Part shown: positions 26,031-34,573 of the stretch, piece after piece | How the letters are laid out: every line of letters begins with the position of its first letter | How positions within the stretch are numbered: position 1 is the stretch's first letter | NCBI GenBank assembly: GCA_963829725.1 | Contig: CAWHJW010000012.1 | Location: forward strand, 186,001 to 250,000 | Source of the DNA: RYN-230 sp963829725 | GTDB lineage: Bacteria; Actinomycetota; Actinomycetes; Streptosporangiales; Streptosporangiaceae | Length of the DNA stretch: 64,000 nt | Direction of reading: 5' to 3' | Position numbers and translations under genes: made by a program | The notes under the pieces: generated by a model | What the model saw: the letters and a program-made list of their open reading frames with translations, nothing else | Databases searched by the model: none | What the model was told of the DNA's origin: nothing

Positions 26031-26753
26031 GTGAGCACGCCGGACGCCGCGCCTACCCAGGTGCCGCGGCGCGCGCGCCGGGCACCAGATCCCGGTGAGC
26101 GCCTGCGGGACTACACGCGCACCCGCCAGCGGATCCTCGACGCCGCGCTCGCCGAGTTCGCCGACAAGGGTTACGCCGGGGCGCGGGTACGCGAGATCGC
26201 CCAGCGGGCGGGCGTGAACACCCAGCTGATCTCCTACTACTTCGGTGGCAAGGAGGGCCTCTACAACGAGCTGATGGCGACCTGGCATCGGCAGGAAGCC
26301 CTCATGGCGCAGCAGGACGCGTCCTTCGCCGACAGCATCGCGGGCTACCTGCGTGCCTTCGCGGTGCGCCCCGAGCTCCTGCGGATGTTCGCCTGGGAAG
26401 GACTTACCCGGCAGTCGGGCCCGCGCCCGCCAGACACCGGGCCCGGGCACGGCGAGGCGCCCGAGGTCACCGATATCCGCCGCCGCCAGGCGGCCGGCGA
26501 GATCGCGGCTGACCTTGATCCCGCATTCCTGCTCATCTTCCTGATGGGCGCTGCGATGGGGATGGTGACACTCCCCGAGCAGATCGAGCGGCTGTGCGGC
26601 GTCCGCGTCGATTCCGCGGAGTTCATCTCCAGGTCCGAGCGGCAACTGCGGCTGATCCTCGCCCATCTCGCCGGCCCGGCGCCCGCAGGCGCCAGAACCC
26701 GGCCGCCCGGCGAACCCGCAGGCGCCGGGGCTGGCAACGGGGACACAGACTAG
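26031..26753 (+). CDS. TetR-family regulator
   Basis: A 240-residue repressor with a GTG start. The HTH lies at about residues 50-75 in VREIAQRAGVNTQLISYYFG followed by GKEGLYNEL. The preceding helix RQRILDAALAEFADKGYAGA is standard. The C-terminus is a Pro/Gly-rich tail. It diverges from the FAD monooxygenase with palindromes in the gap and should control that gene and itself. It is convergent with the dioxygenase downstream. Confidence 0.92.
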   Translation: MSTPDAAPTQVPRRARRAPDPGERLRDYTRTRQRILDAALAEFADKGYAGARVREIAQRAGVNTQLISYYFGGKEGLYNELMATWHRQEALMAQQDASFADSIAGYLRAFAVRPELLRMFAWEGLTRQSGPRPPDTGPGHGEAPEVTDIRRRQAAGEIAADLDPAFLLIFLMGAAMGMVTLPEQIERLCGVRVDSAEFISRSERQLRLILAHLAGPAPAGARTRPPGEPAGAGAGNGDTD

Positions 26754-26800
26754 CTAGGAAGCAGGGGCCCACAGAGGCGGCCGCGCCCCTGGCGGCATGC

Positions 26801-27682
26801 TCAGATATTGGACGCGTCGGGTGGGAGATCGGGTGGCGGCGGCGGGGATCCGCTCTCGCCAGCGGCACTGGGGCAGGAGAGGCCCAGCGTGTAGGCCGTC
26901 ATCGACAGTGACCCGTAGGTGTAGCCGCCGACCAGGACCCCGGTATCCGGCGCATCGGCCGCTGCGGCCAGGCCGGCGAGGTACACGGCGGGGATGAAAT
27001 GGTCAGGTGTCGGCGCCGCGCGGGGAAAGTCGCGGTGGGCGTCGAGTGCCACGAACCCGGCCGGGTCGGTCAGCATCCGGGCCTTGGCGTCTTCGTCGAA
27101 GCGCTGAGCCCAGTCATAGCCGCCGTCGGCCAGGCTCCAGTCCATGCCGCGCAGATTGTGCACGACGTTGCCGCTGGCGACGATGAGCACGCCCCGCTCT
27201 CGCAGCGGCGCCAGCTTGGCGCCCAGCTCAAGGTGGTAGTCCATGGGCTTGTCGGCGTTGATGCTGAGCTGGACGACCGGGATGGAGGCGTCCGGGAAGG
27301 CGTGCACCAGCACCGACCAGGTGCCGTGATCGATGCCCCAGCTGTCGATATCCGCACCTACCCAGGTGGGGTGAACCACGTCGCTGATCTCTGCGGCCAG
27401 CTCGGGTAGCCCGGGAGCGGGGTACTGCACCTCGAAGAGCGCCGGGGGGAATCCGTAGAAGTCGTGGATGGTCCGCGGCCGCGGCATTGCGGTGACGGCG
27501 GTGGCGTTGATGTACCAGTGCGCGCTGATGACCAGGACGGCGCGGGGGCGCGGCACCGCCTCGCCGAAGGCTTTCCATGCCGTGGTGTAGCGGTTGGTCT
27601 CGAGGGCGTTCATCGGGTTGTCGTGCCCGATGAACGCCGCCGGCATGCGGGCGTCCGGCGTTTTGCGGGTGTCGGCGTTCAC
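26801..27682 (-). CDS. ygiD: DODA-type class III extradiol dioxygenase
   Basis: A 293-residue non-haem enzyme of the LigB superfamily, YgiD/4,5-DOPA dioxygenase branch. Metal and catalytic His residues are in MPAAFIGHDNPMNAL, VISAHWYI and ASGNVVHNLRGMDW. GIDHGTWSVLVHAFPDA and PDHFIPAVYLAGLA are diagnostic. The branch is about 260-270 residues; this copy adds a Pro-rich C-terminal tail. It probably cleaves a catechol ring. It stands alone, with an ISKra4 derivative inserted upstream. Confidence 0.92.
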   Translation of the reverse strand: MNADTRKTPDARMPAAFIGHDNPMNALETNRYTTAWKAFGEAVPRPRAVLVISAHWYINATAVTAMPRPRTIHDFYGFPPALFEVQYPAPGLPELAAEISDVVHPTWVGADIDSWGIDHGTWSVLVHAFPDASIPVVQLSINADKPMDYHLELGAKLAPLRERGVLIVASGNVVHNLRGMDWSLADGGYDWAQRFDEDAKARMLTDPAGFVALDAHRDFPRAAPTPDHFIPAVYLAGLAAAADAPDTGVLVGGYTYGSLSMTAYTLGLSCPSAAGESGSPPPPPDLPPDASNI

Positions 27683-27794
27683 GATCGCGGCCTTTCTCGA
27701 GGCGCGGTGCCGCCGCTCCGCCGATGGGGGCGGCGCCTCGTGCCCATGCAGCTCATCAGCCTAGTAGTGGCCGCTGTCCGCCTACTGCGCGGCC

Positions 27795-29304
27795 GCCTGC
27801 CGTGGGTGTGCGACACATTCGTAGGGGTCCCACATCTGTGCTGGTTATGATGGGAGTCTGGTTGTGACAGTCACAACCAGATATGGAGTGCCCATGTCCG
27901 AGCCGACGCTGCCGGAGCTGGAGGCCAAGCGGGACCGCTTGTTTGCGCTGCTGGCATCGCTGGGCGACTTCCGGCGCGGGTCGGTGAGCGAGAACTACCG
28001 CAAGTGCGGCAAGCCGAACTGCGCGTGCGCGGCCCCGGATCATCCCGGGCACGGGCCGAGGTTCCTGTGGACCCGGTCGGCGGGCCGGCGCAAGACGGCC
28101 GGCCGGCAGCTCGCGGCGGCGGAGGTGGCGAAGGTGCGCCGGGAGGTGGCCCGGCACGCGGAGTTCACGTCGGCCGTCGAGCAGGTCATCGAGGTGAACG
28201 AGAAGATCTGCGAGGCCAGGCCCGTGGCCGGCACGGACGCGCCCTCCGCGCCGGAGGGCGGAAAAGGGGGGCTCTTCAGCGCGCTCGCGGCGGAGAAGCC
28301 CGCCGGGATAGGCCGCCTGGCGGCGGAGGCGGCACGGTCGCTGGGCTGCGGCGATGACGCCCTGGGAGCGGCGGAGGCGGTGATCCGGGCCGGGATGCTG
28401 GCCGCAGGCTGCGGCATGCCCGGGCAGCTGCTGGCCGCCGACCCGGGCTACCGCGGCCCCCGGGTCCCGTGCGGGGCCGGGCACGAGGCGGAGTTCGTCT
28501 CCTACCGGGACAAGGTCACCGGCACCGTGCCCGGGCCGGTGACCCTCACGCGTGCCTGGTATCACTGCGCGGAATGCATGCATGGCCTCGCCCCCAGGGA
28601 CGCCGGGCTCGGCGTCGCCGGCGCGTCGATGTCGCCCGGCCTGGCCGCGATGAACGACCTGGCCGCCGCAGCCGGCCCGTTCGCGGGAGCCGCACGGCTG
28701 CTGGAAGAGCTGGCCGGGATCCGGCTCACCGCCAGGCGGGCCGGGCGCGCCGCCGAGGCCAGCGGCGCCATCGTCGCGGAGGCAGGCCGGGAGCGCGCCC
28801 GGCTCATCGCCTCCCGGAAGCTGGTCCCGCTGCCGCCGTCCCCGCTGCCGGACAAGCTCTACGCCGTCATCGACGGCACCGGCGTCCCGATGACCGGCCG
28901 GGAGACCGCCGGGCGGCAGGGCAAGGGCGAGGACGGCCGCGCCCGCACCCGCGAGGTCAAGCCCGGCGTCTTCTTCACCCAGGACAAGCTCGACGAAGAC
29001 GGCTACCCGGTTCCTCAACAACGCGCCACGCATGCGCTACCACTGGTTCCGCTCACGCGGCCTGTTCACCGGCTCCGGCGTCGTCGAGGCCAGCTGCAAG
29101 ACCGTCGTCGCGCAAAGACTCAAGCAGGCAGGCATTGGACCGTCGCGGGAGCCGACGCCATCATCGCCCTGCGCTGCAAGGAAGCCAGCAGCCAGCGGGA
29201 AGCCATCTGCCACCACCGTCACAACCAGACAAGAGCAGCCTGACCAGCCCCCACCCGAAGATGATCTTGACTACCTACAAATCTGTCGCACACCCGCCTG
29301 CCGT
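27795..29304 (+). mobile_element. ISKra4-type element with 22-bp ends and 9-bp duplication
   Basis: GGGTGTGCGACACATTCGTAGG (27804-27825) matches the complement of 29274-29295 at 20 of 22 bases. GCCTGCCGT flanks the element directly at 27795-27803 and 29296-29304. The 1,492-base copy is a deletion derivative because its transposase is broken. Confidence 0.9.
27894..29243 (+). pseudogene. Broken ISKra4-family transposase
   Basis: The ATG at 27894 follows GGAG. The N-terminus (KCGKPNCACAAPDHPGHGP) is the DUF6788-like zinc region. The YAVIDGTGVPM segment, with the first catalytic Asp, is in place and is followed by TREVKPGVFFTQ. After DEDGYPV about 170 residues are missing. The sequence resumes in another frame at the family end NNAPRMRYHWFRSRGLFTGS and SGVVEASCKTVVAQRLKQ. 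A second frame change (about four bases lost near 29130) separates that from HWTVAGADAIIALRCKEAS. The protein cannot be functional. Confidence 0.88.
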
Positions 29305-29437
29305 CGCGGATGTGAGAAGTGGTGTCGTGCTGCCCGGCCGGCTGGGCTGGCGGCCCGCGGGGTTTCCCCGTGCTCCCCCTTCCGTCCATGATGGCCTGGA
29401 CGAGTACCACGACCGGCCGGGAGGCGTTGGCAGCCTA

Positions 29438-30637
29438 GTGAACCTCAGGGAAATCCACGCGCTGGTACGGATCCGGCCACCGGAACTGCAGGCGGCACGC
29501 AGGCGGCTGGCCCGCTGTCACGACCTCGAGGACCTGCGGCGAGCCGGGCGGCGGCTCCTCCCGCGGCCGGTGTTCGACTACGTGGACGGCGCCGCGGACG
29601 AGGAACTGAGCATGGCCGCCAACGTGGCAGCGTTCCGCCGCTGGCGTTTCGTGCCCCGGGCGCTGGCGGGCGTCCCCGCCGTGGATACCCGGGCCGAGGT
29701 GCTGGGCCGCCCGACGGCTCTGCCGCTCGTGCTGGCGCCAACGGGGTTTACCCGGATGATGCATCCGGCCGGGGAGCCCGCCGTGGCCGCGGCGGCCGCG
29801 AGGCACGGACTGCCCTACACGTTGTCCATGATGGCGACCACGTCCGTGGTCGGCCTGGCCGCCGGCCCGCACGGGGACCTGTGGTTCCAGCTGTACATCC
29901 TGCGCGACCGCGGCCGGACCAACGCCCTCGTCGACCAGGCCGCCAAGTGCGGCTACCAGGTCCTGGTGGTGGCGGTGGACACGACCGTCTCCGGCCGCCG
30001 GGTCCGGGATGTCCGCAACGGGCTGACCGTCCCGCCGGAACTGAGCGTCCGGAGCCTGGCCAGCATCGCGTCGCGGCCAGGGTACTGGGCACGGCTGCTC
30101 CGCGGCCCCGCCCTGACGCTGGCCAATCTGGCCACCGCGGAATCCACCACCATCGCCGGTACGGCCGACTGGTTCGATCCCGATATCACCTGGGACGACC
30201 TCGCCACGCTGCGGGAACGCTGGCCGGGAAGGCTGATCGTCAAGGGCCCGCTGGGCGCGGCCGACGCCCGCCGGGCCGTGGAGGCCGGCGCGGACGGGAT
30301 CCAGCTGTCCAATCACGGCGGGCGCCAGCTCGATCGCACCATCGCCCCCATCGACCTGGTGCCCGCGGTGCGCGAAGCGGTTGGCCCGGACATCGCGGTG
30401 CTGGCAGACTCGGGGGTGCGGCACGGCGCCGACATCGCGACCGCAGTCGCGCTGGGGGCAGATGCCGCTGCCATCGGCCGTGCCTACCTCTACGGGCTGA
30501 TGGCGGCGGGTGAGCCAGGGGTGGACCAGGCTCTTTCGCTGCTGACGGCGCAGTTCCGCCGGACGCTGCAGTTGCTGGGCATCAGCTCCGTTGGCGAACT
30601 GCGCAAGCACGGCCCTGAATTGCTGATCCGCAGCTGA
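29438..30637 (+). CDS. FMN-dependent alpha-hydroxy-acid oxidase
   Basis: A 399-residue TIM-barrel flavoenzyme of the lactate oxidase/L-lactate dehydrogenase/lactate monooxygenase family, which oxidises L-2-hydroxy acids. PVFDYVDGAADEE is the usual start of the barrel, PLVLAPTGFTRMMHP binds FMN, VVAVDTTVSGRRVRDVRNG is typical, VKGPLGAADARRA holds the flavin Lys, and GIQLSNHGGRQLD carries the catalytic His and Arg. ADSGVRHG and GRAYLYGL complete the FMN phosphate site. The start is the GTG at 29438. It is the first gene right of the ISKra4 copy. Confidence 0.9.
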   Translation: MNLREIHALVRIRPPELQAARRRLARCHDLEDLRRAGRRLLPRPVFDYVDGAADEELSMAANVAAFRRWRFVPRALAGVPAVDTRAEVLGRPTALPLVLAPTGFTRMMHPAGEPAVAAAAARHGLPYTLSMMATTSVVGLAAGPHGDLWFQLYILRDRGRTNALVDQAAKCGYQVLVVAVDTTVSGRRVRDVRNGLTVPPELSVRSLASIASRPGYWARLLRGPALTLANLATAESTTIAGTADWFDPDITWDDLATLRERWPGRLIVKGPLGAADARRAVEAGADGIQLSNHGGRQLDRTIAPIDLVPAVREAVGPDIAVLADSGVRHGADIATAVALGADAAAIGRAYLYGLMAAGEPGVDQALSLLTAQFRRTLQLLGISSVGELRKHGPELLIRS

Positions 30638-30723
30638 ATTTGCTGACTCCAGTGCGCCAGAGGGCCGGCCTCCGGCGGCGGTAGGCAGCACACAGTCCTG
30701 GTTGGTTGGCTGGCTGGTGGTGG

Positions 30724-30799
30724 TGGTGCGCCGCCAGGGACTCGAACCCCGAACCCGCAGATTAAGAGTCTGCTGCTCTGCCAGTTGAGCTAGCGGCGC
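30724..30799 (-). tRNA. tRNA-Lys (CTT)
   Basis: On the minus strand a full cloverleaf folds: acceptor GCGCCGC/GCGGCGC, D-arm GCTC...GAGC, anticodon stem GCAGA/TCTGC around CTCTTAA (anticodon CTT), and T-arm with GGTTCGAGTCC. The discriminator A and CCA are encoded. Confidence 0.95.
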
Positions 30800-31357
30800 G
30801 TCGTGCCGGGCCATGCTATGACGTGCCGGGCTGTACGGCAAACCGGGAGGCCGGGTGACGCGCAGTGCCGCCCGGTGCCGGGGTGTACCGCGACATCCGA
30901 GCGAACATCGCTGCCGAAAGGTCTAGACCACCCTGGTCCGGACCTCCGGGCCTGGGCCGCTAAAGGTATAGACGCGATAGACGTAATACCCGTTAGCCGT
31001 GCCCGGAGTCTGGCGGAAGCAGCCGGCACGGTCCGTGATCCCTGCTGGCAGTGGCCCTGATCTGGCCTGGGCACCAGGCCCCGCGTACCTGGATACCAAG
31101 AGGCAGCGTAAGCCCTGAGAACGTCGCCCTGGTGGATCAGCAGGCCCGGGTGCGCCCCGGGCCTCCGCGGCAGGTCGCGGTACAGCGCCTCCGGGGACGC
31201 GCGCAGCGGCCGGTCTGTCCCCTTCCCTTGAATGGCATCCAGCTTCCCCTCCGAAGCGACGTCGGCACTGGCAGCACCGCCAAGACGACGCTATCCGCAC
31301 CAGTGCCTGGTCGCCCCGCGCCAGGTTCCCCATGCGAGGTACCGGACGCATTCCGCA

Positions 31358-31420
31358 GAAGGAGCGGTCTGTAAAACCGTCGGCTTAGCCTACGTTGGTT
31401 CGAACCCAACACCTGCCACA
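31358..31420 (+). tRNA. 3' portion of tRNA-Tyr (GTA), probable att core
   Basis: GCGGTCTGTAAAACCGT forms a complete anticodon arm with GTA. A class II variable arm (CGGCTTAGCCTACG), the T-arm GTTGGTTCGAACCCAAC and the acceptor 3' strand ACCTGCC follow. Upstream no matching acceptor strand GGCAGGT or proper D-arm exists, so this is only the 3' part. A tyrosine integrase ends 220 bases away. Fragments from anticodon to 3' end are the usual att cores of actinomycete integrative elements. Confidence 0.75.
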
Positions 31421-31642
31421 CGTAACCCCCAGGTCAGGCCCGGTGCCGGTGTTCCCGGAGGCCGGGTCTGATGCGTGTCCGGGAGCGGTTCGGCAGACCG
31501 TTCCCGGTTGCTGTGGGCCAGTGGTGGGCCAGATCCGGCCTGGTCAGCGGCGTATGGAGAGCGGGTGCCCGGGAGCGCCCTGCGCGGGGCCGCAGTCGGT
31601 GAGCCAGAGCCTTGAGCCTGCATTTCCGCAGGTCAGGGAGGT

Positions 31643-33109
31643 CTAACCTGTCTGGGTGGAGGCCCCGGGTCCAGCTGTGTCCCGCTGGGTCCAGCTGTGG
31701 CACGGACGCATGACGGACGGGATTCCCGGGGTCTGCGCCGGTTCTTGTGGGCCAGCGGGGGGCCAGTGGCTGGGGTTGAGGGCTTCCTCGATGTGCTGGC
31801 TGGCGATCTGGTCGCAGCCGGGTATGCAGTGGGCATAGACAGCGAGCAGGACGCGCACGCTGTGCCCGGCGCGGGCAGCGACTTCGGCGGGCGGGGCGCC
31901 GGAGGCCAGCCACAGCGACAGCGCAGCATGACGCAGGTCGTAGGGGCGGCGTGCCCATTGGGTGCCTGCCTGGCCCGGGATGGCGGCGGCGCGGGCCTGG
32001 TGCCAGATCCGGCCATAGAGGCTTTCGCTGAGCGGACCGCCGCGGGCACCCCTGAACAGCCGCCCGTCTGCGGCGCACCCGTAAGCGTGCAGGTGATGGC
32101 GGAGGAGGCGGACAAGCTGCGGCGGGATGGGGACTATCCGGATCGCGCCGTCGGGGCGGAGCTTCAGGCCGCGGGCCTCGCGTGGCGTACCGTTCCCTGT
32201 CCAGGCGCGCGCCGAGCGGGGGAGGGATCCAGTAAGTGTCAGCTGTCCCCAGCCGACCGGTACCAGGTCGCAGGAATCGGCGCATAGCGCGACGGCTTCG
32301 GCGGGGCGCAGTGCCGCGTAGTACAGGCAGCCGAAGAACGCGGTCAGCTCGGGACGGACCTTAGTGATCTCGGCCAGGATGGCCTGCACCTCGGCCGGGC
32401 TAGCAGCTGCCCCCGGGTTCACCGGGCAGGACGGCCTCGGGGGCGGCCAGGTGATGCGGTCCAGCGGGTTGGCCTCCAGCATTCCGAGTTCGGCTGCGTA
32501 GCTGAGGCAGTTGTGGAAGACAGCCCGCTTGCGGGTGATGGTCGTGGCCGCTGCCCGGCTCCCATCCAGGCGCAGGGCCAGGGCCTCTAGCGCGCGCCGG
32601 GTCACGGCCGGGTCGGCCAGGGCGGCCACCGGCAGCGAGTGATCCCGGGCCCAGGCCAGCGCCGTGGCCGACGAGCCGGGATCAGTGCTGGCACGGGCAG
32701 GGTTGAAGGCGTGCCCGTAGAGAGCCGTACGCAGTGCCGCTGCTGGTGGCCTGCCCCGGCCGGGTGTGATGAGGGCTGTTGTGATGGTCGCTAGCGCGTC
32801 GGCGATGCCGGCCCGGGTGCAGGCTGCTGCCAGGGGCCATTTCATCGCAGCGTAGGCCGCCGCGTGGTCCAGCCAGCTGATGGTGGCAGGCGCGCGTGTG
32901 TCCCAGGACGCCGGTTCCCCCGTCCCAGGGCTGAAGTCCAGGCCCTTGCGGGCCGCGCGGATGAGCTCGGCCCGGTAACTGTCCGCCAGCCCTCGGGTGA
33001 TGAACGACCGCGACCGGGCCCGGCCGGCGGCATGCCAGCGGACCTCGAAGGGGCGGCGGCGGTCCGGCCTGCGGCGGATCGCGTGGATCCGGACATCAAA
33101 CGCGTTCAT
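31643..33109 (-). CDS. Tyrosine integrase of an integrative element
   Basis: A 488-residue site-specific recombinase starting at the ATG at 33109 (GAGGGGATT upstream). The catalytic domain is in the last 250 residues: the first Arg is in YYAALRPAEAVAL, the box II H/R motif is RPYDLRHAALS, the third His is in ARAGHSVRVLLAVYAH, and that Tyr is the nucleophile. The first His of box II is replaced by Tyr (YDLRH), a known variant in this group. Long N-terminal arms and position beside a tRNA 3' fragment are typical of actinomycete integrative conjugative elements. No excisionase, replication or transfer gene is visible next to it, so the element looks stripped. Confidence 0.88.
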   Translation of the reverse strand: MNAFDVRIHAIRRRPDRRRPFEVRWHAAGRARSRSFITRGLADSYRAELIRAARKGLDFSPGTGEPASWDTRAPATISWLDHAAAYAAMKWPLAAACTRAGIADALATITTALITPGRGRPPAAALRTALYGHAFNPARASTDPGSSATALAWARDHSLPVAALADPAVTRRALEALALRLDGSRAAATTITRKRAVFHNCLSYAAELGMLEANPLDRITWPPPRPSCPVNPGAAASPAEVQAILAEITKVRPELTAFFGCLYYAALRPAEAVALCADSCDLVPVGWGQLTLTGSLPRSARAWTGNGTPREARGLKLRPDGAIRIVPIPPQLVRLLRHHLHAYGCAADGRLFRGARGGPLSESLYGRIWHQARAAAIPGQAGTQWARRPYDLRHAALSLWLASGAPPAEVAARAGHSVRVLLAVYAHCIPGCDQIASQHIEEALNPSHWPPAGPQEPAQTPGIPSVMRPCHSWTQRDTAGPGASTQTG

Positions 33110-33477
33110 GTTAGTCAATCCCCTCGGCCACGCCGCTACGCCAGCGCTCACATGACCGGCAGCTCCGGTCCCAGGCTGGCCCGCAGAGCAGGCCCTCGGG
33201 TTAGGTGGCCATCAGGAAGGTCAACGCGCATACCGGGCGGGTTGCGCACAAGAAGGGGGGGCGGCAGCGACAGCCACGGAGGGTGAGCGCGGCGGCATGC
33301 GTCAGAGCAATACATTCGGCGCAGATCGCCGACTATTCTACCCGCCGTCAGCGGCAAGCGTATGCGGTCGAGCGGCGCAGAATGCTCAATTATGAACGTC
33401 CGTGACCGCTGGGAGCTCCCGCCCGGATTGCCATCTGGGTTATTGGTGTCAAGTAGGTCTGCCGCGATCCTGTACGG

Positions 33478-33526
33478 GGAATAGTGGCTCTTCGAAGTTA
33501 CAGTAACTTCGTAGAGCCAGAATAGT
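33478..33526. mobile_element. 33-bp end-to-end scar of an ISL3-type element
   Basis: GGCTCTTCGAAGTTAC followed by A and the inverted end TAACTTCG-TAGAGCC (33486-33518) reproduces the ISL3-type terminal repeat seen at 24027. The two ends are fused and nothing lies between them. The flanks GGAATAGT (33478-33485) and AGAATAGT (33519-33526) look like an 8-base target duplication with one change. Confidence 0.7.
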
Positions 33527-33789
33527 CCAGATGACCATGTGCAGGTAGTACCCGCCGTGGTGACGTCATGGAACTCGTCGCGCTGCTCCCTGCGCACAGC
33601 CGCCCGCACGGCCAGGGCCGCCCGTTCCACCTGCTGTTGTGCGCGCAAAGCCAGCTCTCCGGATGCTGCGGGACCTCAAGGCCGAGCAGCTCGCACAGCT
33701 CGTCGTAGCTGCGGTATTTCCTGCTGAGTCAGGCTGACGGTGGCGCGGCGTTCCGCCCATGGCCAGGGCCGGGTACTTGCCAGCCGGTG

Positions 33790-33836
33790 CGCTGTCGTCG
33801 CACCGATGTCGGCGAGCCATCGGTGCGACGACAGCG
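33790..33836. other. Strong hairpin with 19-base arms
   Basis: CGCTGTCGTCGCACCGATG and its exact complement are separated by nine bases. It is far from any intact gene end (nearest plus-strand start is 34034), so a terminator role is not obvious. It could be the terminator of a lost gene or an integration or plasmid-type site. Confidence 0.6.
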
Positions 33837-34033
33837 GCCGGGGTTGGCTGGAGGCGTTGCCCCGCCCAGAGTCCTTTACGCTGGGCGGCGTGGCAGTGCG
33901 GCCGCGCACGTGTTACGCGCACCGGCACGACGAAGCGCTCCAGTAATGTACCCATGTGGGGGGTCCGGCAGTTTGCACGGGTAGTCCCTGCCCCTGCTTG
34001 GTAGCGCGTCGAGGCGACGCACCCCCGAAAGGA

Positions 34034-34474
34034 ATGATCGTGAACTGGCAGGAGATGCTCGACGGAACGGTCAACGGCTCATTCCAGCACCCTGCCTTGC
34101 GGCGATTGGCTCTTCCCAACTTCAGTGGCTGGGAGTCTGGCCGGGTTTGGGGGGACTGGGATTTCGACCCAGAGATCTGCAACCCTGACGGGACATTGTT
34201 TGGCGGCTACTTGGCTGCCCTTGCCGACGCGACCGCCGGTCACGCTATGGCCACCACCCTCGGCAACGAGGAGGGATTTGCCACAGCGGACCTGCGCATC
34301 TCCTACCATCGTCCGGTGCGGGGTGGCCGGCTGCGGTTCGAGGGCGTCGTCCTGAGCCGGGGCCGCCAGATTGGCCACGTTGAGGTGCAGTTCACCAGCC
34401 ACGACGGTGATCTTGTGGCCACGGCGCATGCCACCGAGGCCGTGACCGCACGCCGGCGAGGTCTTGGGGACTAG
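34034..34474 (+). CDS. PaaI-like hotdog-fold thioesterase
   Basis: A 146-residue acyl-CoA thioesterase. The start follows CCCCGAAAGGA. NPDGTLFGGYLAALADATAG is the catalytic helix region of PaaI/YbgC-like enzymes, with the usual HGG replaced by FGG. TADLRISYHRPVRGGRLRFE is the central strand pair. It hydrolyses a thioester, probably acyl- or aryl-CoA. It is convergent with the CFA synthase and borders a set of lipid-modifying genes on the other strand. Confidence 0.88.
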   Translation: MIVNWQEMLDGTVNGSFQHPALRRLALPNFSGWESGRVWGDWDFDPEICNPDGTLFGGYLAALADATAGHAMATTLGNEEGFATADLRISYHRPVRGGRLRFEGVVLSRGRQIGHVEVQFTSHDGDLVATAHATEAVTARRRGLGD

Positions 34475-34573
34475 CAGTGACTGATCCCTGACGCCGGCAG
34501 AGCTACCGTGGTTGTGGTCCTCCTTGGCGGACCGTTCTGGCCAACCGACACGTCCTCCCGAGTGGCATTGCGG

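Larger units (their letters stand above)
33110..34033. other. Gene-poor stretch with decayed coding traces
   Basis: No intact gene is visible here. Minus-strand frames contain short coding-like runs (for example KYRSYDELCELLGLEVPQHP and QQQVERAALAVRAAVRREQR) that I cannot assign. They are interrupted by the 33-base palindrome at 33486-33518. The strong hairpin at 33790-33836 also lies here. Confidence 0.5.

Noticed and set aside
31334..31420. A complete tRNA-Tyr
   Set aside because: The 5' strand GCGAGGT mismatches the 3' acceptor at two positions, and eight bases instead of one separate the possible D-stem from the anticodon stem.
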